A stretch of 64,000 bases of DNA from DASUXA01 sp036378155 (GTDB taxonomy: Bacteria > Actinomycetota > Actinomycetes > Mycobacteriales > Micromonosporaceae): positions 21,356 through 85,355 of the forward strand of contig DASUXA010000060.1 in the NCBI GenBank assembly GCA_036378155.1, given 5' to 3'. Positions 51,728-59,808 of this stretch are shown here, in pieces. Within the stretch, counting starts at the first letter, position 1, and each line of letters begins with the position of its first letter. The position numbers and the translations under genes are program-made. Below the pieces are notes generated by a model that saw only the letters and a list, made by a program, of their open reading frames with translations, had not been told where the DNA came from and did not search any database.

Positions 51728-52033
51728 ATGCGCATCCCTACCGCAGCGATCACCGCGAGTTCGCTCATCGGCGGGTGGCAACTCGCCCGCCTGACCGGTA
51801 ACCGCCCCGTCGGCGGCGTGATCCTCGCGGCGGGCGGTGTGGTGGCGGGACTCGAATGGGCGCGGCGCACCAGCCCGGCGGCGACCGCCGCGCTGGTCGC
51901 GACCTACCTCGGCGCGTTCGGGCTGTCGCACCCGCTCGCCAAGCGCATCGGCGCCTGGCCCTCGGTGCTGGCCGTCTCGGCGCTCACCGCAGCGGCGTCG
52001 TACGCCGCGGCGGACCGCCGCCCGCCGCGCTGA
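51728..52033 (+). CDS. Small hydrophobic membrane protein
   Basis: 101 residues, almost wholly hydrophobic with three to four helices (SSLIGGWQLARL, GGVILAAGGVVAGLEWA, AALVATYLGAFGLSH, VLAVSALTAAASYAAA) and short basic ends. No family recognised. It starts 30 nt after the DUF1801-like gene and may be cotranscribed. Confidence 0.6.
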   Translation: MRIPTAAITASSLIGGWQLARLTGNRPVGGVILAAGGVVAGLEWARRTSPAATAALVATYLGAFGLSHPLAKRIGAWPSVLAVSALTAAASYAAADRRPPR

Positions 52034-52242
52034 CCGGCGCCCGCGACCGACCGGTCCGACAGGCGCACACCGGCTTTCCGCGACCGTGGGCACGGTCGCG
52101 ATCGGCGATCTGTTCCGTCGCGTACCCTCGTGGACCGGCCTGGGGCTCGTCGAGTCGGCTCGACGGAGAGAAGGGTTCACGGGGTGACGAAGGTTCCCCA
52201 GGGTATCCGGGATTGGACGGCGGCGACGCGTGGAGTCGGGCG

Positions 52243-53091
52243 GTGACTCGCGGGCTTGACAGCCTCTCGCGGCAGCAGCGGGCGTTGTTGGACCAGTGGC
52301 TCCCGGGCGCGAGCGTCGCGAAGGATCACGGCTGGGGTTTGGTCGAGACGACCGTCCTAGAGGTGACTTGGTCCGGTTCACGATTCATCGTCAAAGCCGG
52401 CGGCGCCGGCGACCATCACATCGAGCGCGAGCTCCACGCCCATGTCAACTGGCTGAAACCGTGGACCAGCGCGGGGCGGGCACCGATCCTCGAATACGGG
52501 GACGCGGCGGCGAAGCTCCTCGTCACCAGATACCTCCCCGGGGAACTCGTGCTCGGAACCGACTACGCCGATGCTCCCTGCACGTACCGGCAGGCCGGCG
52601 AACTGCTGGCGGTCTTCCACGCCCAGACCACGGTCACAGACGACGACTACGAACGGCGCGAGAACGACAAGTCGCTGGCGTGGCTCAGCGGACCACACCG
52701 GATCGCTCCGTCCACGGTGGAGCGGCTACGAGCCGAGATCGCCGCCTGGCCGACGCCGCCGGCGAACCTCGTACCCACCCACGGAGACTGGCAGCCGCGA
52801 AACTGGCTCGTCCACAACGACGTCGTGAGCGTCATCGACTTCGGTCGGGCGGCCATGCGTCCCGCGTTGACGGACTTCGCCCGGTTGGCCGCCCAGGAGT
52901 TCCGACGTGACCCGCACCTCGAGAACGCCTTCCTCGACGGGTACGGCGCCGACCCGCGCGAGACACACGCATGGCACCGCACCCGCGTCCGGGAGGCGAT
53001 CGCCACCGCCGCCTGGGCCTTCCGAGTGGGCGCTGAAGCGTTCGAAGCCCAAGGCCACCGCATGATCACCGAGGCGCTCGCCGGAAGCTGA
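52243..53091 (+). CDS. Aminoglycoside-phosphotransferase-family kinase
   Basis: 282 residues. Protein-kinase-like fold of APH/choline-kinase enzymes: FIVKAGGAGDHHIERELHAH with the ATP-binding Lys, catalytic loop PTHGDWQPRNWLV (HxDxxxxN) and VIDFGRAAMRP (metal Asp of DFG). All catalytic residues present, so likely an active small-molecule kinase. GTG 52243 has GGAG 7 nt upstream. Resistance or metabolic role cannot be separated by sequence. Confidence 0.87.
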   Translation: MTRGLDSLSRQQRALLDQWLPGASVAKDHGWGLVETTVLEVTWSGSRFIVKAGGAGDHHIERELHAHVNWLKPWTSAGRAPILEYGDAAAKLLVTRYLPGELVLGTDYADAPCTYRQAGELLAVFHAQTTVTDDDYERRENDKSLAWLSGPHRIAPSTVERLRAEIAAWPTPPANLVPTHGDWQPRNWLVHNDVVSVIDFGRAAMRPALTDFARLAAQEFRRDPHLENAFLDGYGADPRETHAWHRTRVREAIATAAWAFRVGAEAFEAQGHRMITEALAGS

Positions 53092-53153
53092 CCGGTACCC
53101 GTCCAAACCGAAATTCCGTCGACAGGAAGGTCCGGCGCTGCCACGGTGATCGG

Positions 53154-54092
53154 ATGGCAGATCTCGGCCCGACCGAACTACGCCTGATGCAGGGCCTGGC
53201 TCAGCAGGTGACCGCCCTGCGACCGGAACTGCTGAACGGCGACGCGACCGTCGGTGAATTGGCGTGGGTCTGGGCGAAGGATTACGACGCGCTCCACCAG
53301 GTCTGGCGGCACCGGTTGTGGTTTGTCGACGGTCGGCTGGCCGCGTGGGGATGGGTGTATCTGCCGTACCGGGTGCCGCGCAGCGACGGGAGCTTCCGCG
53401 AGGTCGGCAAGGCGAACCTGATCTGGCAGGTACATCCCGACCGGCCGGAACTGCTGAGCGAGATCCTGGACTGGTACGACGAGACGGCGGGCCACGTCGA
53501 CCGGTTGCTGACGGTACAGGTCGCGGATGTCCACGCGCGTGCCACGGTCGCCGCCCACGGTTACGTACTCGACCCGGAAATCGGTGCGGACGACGGGTCC
53601 TGGGTGCAGTTCAATGTACGGGACCTGGTCGACGTGCCGGAGCCGGTGCTGCCGCGAGGTTTCCGGTTTCTGACAGCCGAGGACGTCTCGGTGGCGGACG
53701 CGGTGAAGGCGCATCGCGACGCGTGGCACCCGTCCAGTTTCACCGAAGCCGCGTTGCAGCGGGTCCGCCGGACCTGGCCGTACCGGACCGATCTGCATGT
53801 GCTGATCGAGGCGCCGGACGGCACGCTCGCCGCGACCGCGATCGCCTGGCTGGACGATTCGACGCGCACCGCGGAGTTCGAGCCCGTCGGCACACACCGG
53901 GACTTCCGGCGACGCGGGTTGGGCACCGCGTTGCAGCTGTACGGCATGCGTCGGGTCAGGGCGGCCGGCGCGGACCGCATGTTCGTCGCCTGCCTCGGCG
54001 CACCGGCGCATCCGGCCGCCCGGAACATGTACTACGGCGTCGGCTTCCGACAGTTGAGCCGCGACCTGCCGCACATCAAGGTCGCCGGCTGA
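53154..54092 (+). CDS. Tandem-domain GNAT N-acetyltransferase
   Basis: 312 residues, two GNAT folds. The N-terminal one (about residues 10-145) lacks a clear acetyl-CoA loop. The C-terminal one has the motif-A phosphate loop HRDFRRRGLGTALQLYGM and the final MYYGVGFRQLSRD strand, so it should bind acetyl-CoA. Two-domain GNATs (MshD-like plan) use one active and one structural domain. Separated by 62 bp from the kinase gene. Substrate unknown. Confidence 0.87.
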   Translation: MADLGPTELRLMQGLAQQVTALRPELLNGDATVGELAWVWAKDYDALHQVWRHRLWFVDGRLAAWGWVYLPYRVPRSDGSFREVGKANLIWQVHPDRPELLSEILDWYDETAGHVDRLLTVQVADVHARATVAAHGYVLDPEIGADDGSWVQFNVRDLVDVPEPVLPRGFRFLTAEDVSVADAVKAHRDAWHPSSFTEAALQRVRRTWPYRTDLHVLIEAPDGTLAATAIAWLDDSTRTAEFEPVGTHRDFRRRGLGTALQLYGMRRVRAAGADRMFVACLGAPAHPAARNMYYGVGFRQLSRDLPHIKVAG

Positions 54093-54568
54093 CCCCCGTA
54101 CCGAAGTGACAGCGGGGCGAGGCCGGTTCCGGCCCAGGTCCCCGGCTGTTCACCCGGAGCCCAGACAACGTCCAGTCCGAGATGGAAAAAGCAGGCGTCG
54201 AAGGTTGCGACGAGCCCGGTGCCGGCGTCCTTCGCGGCGTCCTCATTCGCCGGTGACGGGCACGTCGAGCAGCCGCCCGGAAATCAGCCTGCCCTGCTTC
54301 AAGCGCGTTGCGTGATGCCAGCCGTCGGCGGTCTGGAAGACGGTGATCGAGATCGGCGGCCCCTCCTCACGAGGCGCCCGTACCTTCGCCACACGTCAAT
54401 GTACCGTTGGTGGATCAGCGGACCTGCATTGGTGCGGCGGCCGACACGGGCGTACGCCGGGGTGAGTAGACCCCACGCGACCGTCGGACCCGGAGACCGG
54501 CTTTCCTCAACCGATGGCCGGAGTGAATCTTGACTCTCCGGCTGGTCGAGAGTTCTAGCCTGACAGGC
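54093..54568. other. 476-bp region between GNAT and MerR genes
   Basis: Contains a GGCCGG-TT-CCGGCC mini-hairpin just after the GNAT gene (54122-54135), a possible 49-codon minus-strand gene (54243-54392, separate entry) and the MerR promoter at its right end. Left of the small gene, 54100-54230 reads protein-like on the minus strand in another frame (LVATFDACFFHLGLDVVWA) without a start, possibly a decayed gene. Confidence 0.4.
54243..54392 (-). CDS. Possible 49-residue small protein
   Basis: Starts GTG at 54392 and ends TGA at 54243-54245. Product begins VAKVRAPREEGPPISITVFQ and ends SGRLLDVPVTGE. It is mixed alpha/beta-like, with alternating hydrophobic residues, and has high third-position GC. 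No clear Shine-Dalgarno, perhaps leaderless. No family recognised; it could be the 5' part of a frameshifted gene continuing toward 54110. Confidence 0.35.
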   Translation of the reverse strand: MAKVRAPREEGPPISITVFQTADGWHHATRLKQGRLISGRLLDVPVTGE

Positions 54569-54571
54569 ATG
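54530..54571 (+). promoter_or_regulatory. MerR-type long-spacer promoter, leaderless start
   Basis: TTGACT (54530-54535) and TAGCCT (54556-54561) are separated by 20 bp, longer than the usual 17, with the inverted repeat ACTCTC-N9-GAGAGT (54533-54538, 54548-54553) inside the spacer. This is the classical layout of MerR-activated promoters. The predicted transcription start coincides with the ATG at 54569, so the message is probably leaderless and the regulator autoregulated. Confidence 0.7.
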
Positions 54572-55405
54572 ATGTCGATCGGTCGCTTCGCCCGCCAGAG
54601 CGGGCTGTCGATCGGCGCGCTGCGCTACTACGCCGAGATCGATCTGCTGATTCCGGCCCAGGTCGACCCGGACACCGGATACCGCTACTACGCAGACGAG
54701 CAGGTCGCGTGGGCTCGCCTGATCGCGGCACTGCGCGATCTCGACGTGCCGCTCGGACTGATACGGCAGCTACGCGACGCGACCCCGGCCGAGATCCGCG
54801 CGCGTCTCGCGCACCACCGCGCCGACCTGGACGCCGCCATCTGGCGACTGCAGCGAACCGCCCACCGCCTACAGCATTTCATCGAAAACGAGGAGACGAT
54901 CATGGCGACGTCGACGTTCACACTGGACCCCGACGACGAGCGACACCTCGCCGCCACCCTGTTCAACCACGTCTGGACGCTGCTGGAACGAACCGACCGG
55001 GGTCAACGCGAAGACGACGAGATGCTGCACGCGGCGCACGCCAGCCGCCACCACTGGGGGGCGGTGGGCGGACCCGTCCAGTGGGCACGGGGAGAGTGGC
55101 AGTGCTCACGGGTGTACGCCGTGCTGGCCCGTACCGAACCGGCACTGCACCACGGCCGGCGCTGCCTCGCCCTGGCCGAGCAGTACGACCTGGGTCCATT
55201 CGACATCGGCTACGGCCACGAAGCGATCGCGCGGGCGTACTGGACGGACGGACGCCGCGACGACGCCCAGCGGCACATCGAACTCGGCTACGCCGCCGCC
55301 GACAAAATCACCGACACCGAAGAACGCGACCTGCTCCGATCCGACCTGGTCGACATCACCAGCCTGCCGACCAAGCCGCGCGTCAGCGCTCCGGGCGAGA
55401 GGTAG
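54569..55405 (+). CDS. MerR-family regulator with TPR-like C-terminal domain
   Basis: 278 residues. N-terminal winged helix SIGRFARQSGLSIGALRYYA, then RYYADEQVAWARLIAALRDL and a dimerisation helix ending near residue 110. The C-terminal ~160 residues form a helical domain (HVWTLLERTDRGQREDDEML, ALHHGRRCLALAEQYDLGPF, EAIARAYWTDGRRDDAQRHI) of TPR-like repeats instead of the usual ligand domain. Controlled by its own long-spacer promoter. The effector is unknown. Confidence 0.85.
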   Translation: MMSIGRFARQSGLSIGALRYYAEIDLLIPAQVDPDTGYRYYADEQVAWARLIAALRDLDVPLGLIRQLRDATPAEIRARLAHHRADLDAAIWRLQRTAHRLQHFIENEETIMATSTFTLDPDDERHLAATLFNHVWTLLERTDRGQREDDEMLHAAHASRHHWGAVGGPVQWARGEWQCSRVYAVLARTEPALHHGRRCLALAEQYDLGPFDIGYGHEAIARAYWTDGRRDDAQRHIELGYAAADKITDTEERDLLRSDLVDITSLPTKPRVSAPGER

Positions 55406-55462
55406 CAGCGACTCGAGCCCCGCCGATCGGGTCCTCACAACCAGGCGCGGATCGCACAGAGG

Positions 55463-56530
55463 CTACCGGTCGCGCTGGCCCGCCGTGGTCGCCATCGACT
55501 CGCCGAGGGAGGTACGGGAGTACAGCACGGCGCGGCCGGCGCGCCGCGCGGACAGGATGCCGGCGCCCTGCAATGCCTTCAGGTGCGCGTTCAGGGTGGC
55601 CGGGGTCAGGTCGAGCAGGCCCGCGAGCTGGGTCGTGGACATGGGCAGGTCAAGCTGGCGCAGTATCGCGGCGCGGCTGTGCCCGAGCACCTCGCCCAGC
55701 GGACCCCCGGACGTGCCGGGGGTCCGGTCCCAGAGCCTGCCGATGCCGCGGGGCGGATACGTCACGATCGGCTGCGGGTCCGCCGTACGCACGACGACAT
55801 CCGGCCAGGCGAACACCGACGGCACCAGCAGCAGGCCGCGGCCGCCCAGATCGGCCCGGCCTTCGTAGTACTTGACGATGCGCATCTCGCCGTGGGCGAA
55901 GCTGACCTGCGGGTGGAGGGTACGCAGCAGTTGGCTGAGCCCGCCGCCGGCGAGCTGGTCCAGCCGCCAGGACAGGTCGGCCTGCAGCAACGCCTCGATG
56001 CGCGGCCAGTACGGGGCCACGGCGAGTTGCCAGTACCGGTCCAGCGCGGTCACGATGCCGGCCAGCGCTGCCGGCGGATCGGCTGCCAGCCGGTGCAGGA
56101 GGGCCACCCGCCGCGCTTGGTCCGGGCCCTGCTGCGCCAGGCGATGGCCGGCCAGATGGGTGAGCTCGGCGGACAGGATGCCCGGGTCGGTACCGGCGAG
56201 CCGGTCCAGTTCGCTGCCGAAGCTGCTGGTACGCCCGGCAGGGACCGGTTGCAGGAAATCCGGGATGTACCCGGCCGGACGCACCAGCGCGAACAACAGG
56301 TCCAGATCGGGCGGCAACCCAGCCGGCACATCTCCATCTGCCGGCGCGCCAGCCGCCGTCCCGCCGCGGGACCGGTGCAGCCGCGCGCCTACCAGCCGTA
56401 CCCACGGCGTATGCAGCCCGTGCGCGCCACCGGTCGACAGCGTCCGCAAGCTGAGCACGGCCTCCCAGAGGGGGGAGAACGCGAACCGGATCCGGGCGAG
56501 GTCCTCCGCGCCGAAACTCAGGTGGATCAC
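55463..56530 (-). CDS. ArsR-type winged-helix regulator with DUF5937-like N-terminal domain
   Basis: 355 residues from GTG at 56530. The N-terminal ~250 residues start with IHLSFGAEDLARIRFAFSPL and continue with a helical domain typical of actinobacterial DUF5937 regulators. The C-terminal HTH is GHSRAAILRQLDLPMSTTQL followed by LDLTPATLNAHLKALQGAGI (ArsR/SmtB-like, without metal ligands) and RAGRAVLYSRT. Divergent from the hydrolase gene at 56641; a palindrome lies just upstream of its start. Probably represses the hydrolase. Confidence 0.87.
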   Translation of the reverse strand: MIHLSFGAEDLARIRFAFSPLWEAVLSLRTLSTGGAHGLHTPWVRLVGARLHRSRGGTAAGAPADGDVPAGLPPDLDLLFALVRPAGYIPDFLQPVPAGRTSSFGSELDRLAGTDPGILSAELTHLAGHRLAQQGPDQARRVALLHRLAADPPAALAGIVTALDRYWQLAVAPYWPRIEALLQADLSWRLDQLAGGGLSQLLRTLHPQVSFAHGEMRIVKYYEGRADLGGRGLLLVPSVFAWPDVVVRTADPQPIVTYPPRGIGRLWDRTPGTSGGPLGEVLGHSRAAILRQLDLPMSTTQLAGLLDLTPATLNAHLKALQGAGILSARRAGRAVLYSRTSLGESMATTAGQRDR

Positions 56531-56537
56531 CCGGCTA

Positions 56538-56560
56538 GATTATTCGAGCGTCGCCTAATC
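56538..56560. promoter_or_regulatory. Operator-like inverted repeat between regulator and hydrolase
   Basis: GATTATTCGA-GCG-TCGCCTAATC: the two 10-bp arms match at 8 of 10 positions. It starts 8 nt from the regulator's start codon and 81 nt before the hydrolase gene, in an AT-rich patch, fitting an autoregulated ArsR-type site overlapping the promoter. Confidence 0.5.
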
Positions 56561-56640
56561 GTGGCCGTACGCGACGCGCCGGCTGCACGCTTTCCGGCAG
56601 GACCACAACGGGTGGTTCGCTACGGGAAGGAACGATCGAC

Positions 56641-57435
56641 ATGGTCACCAACAACGACACGACGGTTTCCGGCGCCACCGGGGCCCGCGGCGGGTACGCC
56701 GACGTCAACGGCCTGCACATGTACTACGAGACGTACGGCAGCGGTACGCCGCTGGTGCTGCTGCACGGCGGGATGCTCAGCATCGACCTCAACTTCGCCG
56801 AGCTCATCCCGTCCCTGGCCACGCGACACCAGGTCATCGCGGTGGAGATGCAGGGGCACGGGCGAACCGCCGACATCCCCCGTGAGATCACTCCGGCGGC
56901 GCTGGCGCAGGACATCGTCGCGCTGCTGGATCACCTCGGCATCGACCGGGCGCACGTACTCGGGCACAGCATGGGCGCGGCTGTCGCTCTCGAAATGGCG
57001 GTCTCCTACCCGGACCGGGTGCGCAGCGTCGTACCCATCTCGGCCTCGGTGCGCCCGGACGGCATGCATGAGGACTTCACCGACCCGGAACGCATGGCGA
57101 CGTCGACGCGCATGCCCACACCGGCGGACTTCGCCGCCATGCGCGAGACCTACCAGCGCCTGTCCCCCCACCCGGAACACTTCGACGAGTTCCTCGGCGC
57201 GCTGTCCGCCTCGAACGCGGACACCCGGGGCTGGTCCGACGACCAACTGGCCGGTATCGCAGCACCCACCCTCCTGGTGATCGGCGACCACGATTTCGTG
57301 ACCGTGGACCACGCGGCGCTCATGCAGCGGCTGATCCCCGGGGCCCGGCTGGCCGTCCTCCCCGGTACCACCCACATGCGGGCCACCCACCGGGTCGACC
57401 TGCTGGTGCCCATGCTCGCCGAGTTTCTGGACTGA
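56641..57435 (+). CDS. Alpha/beta hydrolase
   Basis: 264 residues. Oxyanion-hole HGGML after LVLLHGG, nucleophile elbow GHSMGAA (Ser), acid GDHDFV (Asp) and catalytic His in PGTTHMRA. Complete triad, so probably an active esterase, lipase-like or haloperoxidase-like hydrolase. Cap region residues ~130-190. No signal peptide. Divergent from and likely controlled by the ArsR-type regulator. Substrate unknown. Confidence 0.9.
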   Translation: MVTNNDTTVSGATGARGGYADVNGLHMYYETYGSGTPLVLLHGGMLSIDLNFAELIPSLATRHQVIAVEMQGHGRTADIPREITPAALAQDIVALLDHLGIDRAHVLGHSMGAAVALEMAVSYPDRVRSVVPISASVRPDGMHEDFTDPERMATSTRMPTPADFAAMRETYQRLSPHPEHFDEFLGALSASNADTRGWSDDQLAGIAAPTLLVIGDHDFVTVDHAALMQRLIPGARLAVLPGTTHMRATHRVDLLVPMLAEFLD

Positions 57436-57447
57436 GCGAGACCTGCG

Positions 57448-57538
57448 GCCCGCCGCTCCAAGCTGGGCGGCGGGCGCGCGATCTGGACAGACGGCGCCCG
57501 GGGCGGGCACGCGATCCACGCGGTGCCCGCCCCGGGCG
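57448..57538. terminator. Two hairpins between hydrolase and TfoX genes
   Basis: First: GCCCGCCGC/GCGGCGGGC (57448-57456, 57467-57475). Second, stronger: CGCCCGGGGCGGGCAC (57495-57510) with its exact complement 57523-57538. Placed between convergent genes, they can end both transcripts. Confidence 0.75.
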
Positions 57539-57658
57539 GTCAGTCCGGGTGCGGTCCGCGGCGCGGCGCAGGTCGGGCATTCGCATTGCGCTGCCTGTCC
57601 AATCGGCGCAGCAGGTCGAAGATCAGCTCAACGGCGCCGTGCCCCGTGGGGCAGGGCG

Positions 57659-57992
57659 TCACTTCGCCGGCAGTGACCGGGCGTAGCGGACGCCCCGGGA
57701 CACCCACGACGTGAGCTGGCGCCTGGTGGACAGCCCCGCCGGGATCGATCCGCAGCCAGCCATCCATGTCGCGTCCGCGCATCTGGAACCGGCTAGCCCC
57801 GGGCCTTTGCACGAGCGTCGGGGTATCCGACGGGTCGACTCGGAGCAGCATGCCGCCCCGGCTGCTGGCGCTCACCGCCATGTTGCCGTTGATCAGGAAC
57901 GCCAGCCCGCCGAACATCCGCTTCTCCGTCAGGCCCGACTCGCCCTGCAGGACATCCCGGATGCGGCTGGCAAGATCCTCGTCGTAGACCAC
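57659..57992 (-). pseudogene. Frameshifted TfoX N-terminal-domain protein
   Basis: From GTG at 57992 the product is a TfoX_N domain: LTEKRMFGGLAFLINGNMAV, MLLRVDPSD and RDMDGWLRIDPGG. In the intact family the frame continues in a helix ending in a WVxRGVxYAxSLPxK pattern. That tail, LSTRRQLTSWVSRGVRYARS then LPAK and a stop at 57659-57661, is present but in the +1 frame; the shift maps to a run of four C (plus strand 57734-57737). The unshifted frame continues without homology to 57540. Either a recent frameshift mutation or a sequence error; otherwise full length. Confidence 0.75.
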
Positions 57993-58235
57993 GCCACCAG
58001 TGTCGCACCGCTGGGCGGCGTGAGCCCACGGCTCGTCACCATCTCAGGCCAGACGCTGCGACGGCGGCGGAAGGGGCGACCGGTTCACGTAGTCGCGGTG
58101 CGTTTCCCCAGGCTCGCGTTGCCGTCCCCGAAGTCGGCTCGGCGGGTGAGGCGACGGGCATCTGCGCGTAGCGCTCGACCACTGCGTCCTCGACCCGGGC
58201 CGGTCCACCGGCAACCCCCACGAACCGGGCGCGCT

Positions 58236-58910
58236 TTACTGCGTGGTCGGCTCATCGCCCGTGTTCTGCGCGTGCTCCTGCTGGTCGAACTCGCGGTCAC
58301 CCGCCGCGACCTCCCGGTCGACCTCTGCCTGCTCGCGACCGGCACGGGCCCGGGTACGCCGCAGCGCGGCTTCACTGCGATCCAGGCTGGCGCTGCTGGC
58401 TGCCAACAGTGCTCGACCACGCGCGATGGTCTCGACGACGCGCTGGTCCGTGGTCTCGGTCTGGACACCGACCGTACGTGCCCTGGTGTCCGCACGCGAT
58501 TCCATCTCGTTGATGCGCTGCTCACGCTCGTCGGCACGGGCCTCCCGCTCATCGGCGACGCGTTCGCGTTCGTCGGCAAGCGCCTCCCGCAAGTCCGCGG
58601 CGCGTTCGCGTTCGTCGGCAAGCGCCTCCCGCTCGTCGGCCAACCGCTCCCGTTTCTCGGCCGCGCGTTCGCGTCGAGCCAACGACTGCTCGCGCTCCTC
58701 CATCTGCGACCGCCTTTCCTCGTCGTTGATCTTCTGCTGTTCCTGCTGCCCGTGCCTGGATACCTGGCGCTGCTCTCTCACGCCTGACCCGGACGATGCA
58801 TGGCCTCGCACTTCCTCAGCATTGTCACGACATTGCCGCGAACCGGACGGGGGCCTAGCCCCCATCGGGGCGCAGGACCCCTCGTTGGGGCGCCGATGTG
58901 AGCGGTTCAC
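58236..58910 (-). CDS. Coiled-coil repeat protein
   Basis: 224 residues from GTG at 58910. The middle (about residues 55-130) is a long charged coiled coil with repeated ADEREALADERERAAD units, encoded by direct DNA repeats (31 identical bases beginning at about 58560 and again at about 58601). It is flanked by QQEQQKINDEERRSQMEERE and a C-terminal helix LLAASSASLDRSEAALRRT. No enzyme motif. Start could be further inside, as the first 40 residues are of low quality. A structural or scaffold role is an inference; similar charged coils occur in stress-linked actinobacterial proteins. Confidence 0.6.
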   Translation of the reverse strand: MNRSHRRPNEGSCAPMGARPPSGSRQCRDNAEEVRGHASSGSGVREQRQVSRHGQQEQQKINDEERRSQMEEREQSLARRERAAEKRERLADEREALADERERAADLREALADERERVADEREARADEREQRINEMESRADTRARTVGVQTETTDQRVVETIARGRALLAASSASLDRSEAALRRTRARAGREQAEVDREVAAGDREFDQQEHAQNTGDEPTTQ

Positions 58911-59030
58911 GACCTTGTGGCGCCCTTCAGCGCGGTTGGCGCGACCCCGCTGCTTTCAGCCTTCTCTCCTTCCGTCCGTCGCTTTGAGGTCCCCCCGGTT
59001 TCACGGAGTCTTCTGATCATGCTCTGATGG

Positions 59031-59305
59031 CTATGGGGAGGACGATCTGTGGCAGCACGGAAGAAGTACCCCGACGAGTTGCGCGCCCGCGCGGTGCGGC
59101 TGTATCGGGAGTCGGATCCGAAGCCGGTGATCCGGAAGCTGGGTGAGCAGCTTGGTGTCCATCCGGAGGCGTTGCGCAACTGGATCCGCCAGGACGAGGC
59201 CGATCGCGGCCATCGGGACGACCGGCCCAGCTCGGACATAGCCTCCGGTTCCGCGACGAGCTGCGTGCGCTGCTGGCCGAGGCTCGCGAGCTGCTGACCG
59301 GGTGA
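59031..59305 (+). pseudogene. IS3-family transposase orfA remnant
   Basis: GTG 59049 opens a product ARKKYPDELRARAVRLYRES with LGVHPEALRNWIRQDEADRG, the HTH of IS3-type orfA (transposase IS3/IS911 family). After the DDRP segment the frame breaks; LRFRDELRALLAEARELLTG continues in another frame to a stop at 59305. No orfB (DDE) follows, so it is a non-functional remnant. Right-hand end and terminal inverted repeats were not identified. Confidence 0.7.
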
Positions 59306-59439
59306 CGACCGCTGAAGTGCCTTCCTGAGCGCCCCGCTGCGACCCCGGCACGATGGGTCCGTCCCCTGCCTGGGTGACGGGCCGTTGTGCTGTCAATGCG
59401 ACCAACCTGAAATCCATGAAGTCCCCTGGCCACGAAGCC

Positions 59440-59700
59440 GCCGACCCGGGCACCACACCGTCCTGCTGGATCTGGACAGCATCGACGAGATCGACATCAC
59501 CAGCGTCGAAGGACTCGTCAAGCGCATTGCGCTGAAGCGAGCCCGCACCCCTCGGCCAGGGCAGACACCTACACGGGACGAAACGCAACAGGTCCACCTG
59601 CACGGGATTGTTCGATCACATCCGGGCTGAATGGGTCGATCCCACCATCGCGACCGCCGTCGCCGGGGCACGGGCACACCCGGCGCGGTGCCCAGCCGGG
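59440..59700 (+). pseudogene. STAS-domain fragment of a SulP-type transporter
   Basis: TVLLDLDSIDEIDITSVEGL matches the central strand-helix of STAS domains of sulfate permeases, followed in the same frame by a truncated helix and in the next frame by LFDHIRAEWVDPTIATAVAG, the typical STAS C-terminal end. The transmembrane part is missing and there is at least one frameshift, so it is a relic inside the decayed mobile region. Confidence 0.45.
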
Positions 59701-59808
59701 GTCCTGCGGTCGATCGCCGGAGGCTCCGGGGCAGGGCACGTACAGTCGAAACGAGGTCACTGCTGGCGTGGCCACGGGCTGTGCGGGTCGCAGGCCGGGA
59801 GGTGCCCA

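Noticed and set aside
58540..58650. CRISPR-like short repeats
   Set aside because: Repeats are direct, in-frame and encode the coiled coil; there are no regularly spaced unique spacers or cas genes.
57711..58787. 358-codon plus-strand frame opposite TfoX and the coiled-coil gene
   Set aside because: The minus-strand TfoX motifs and heptad repeats are better supported; the plus product is the mirror of the repeats.
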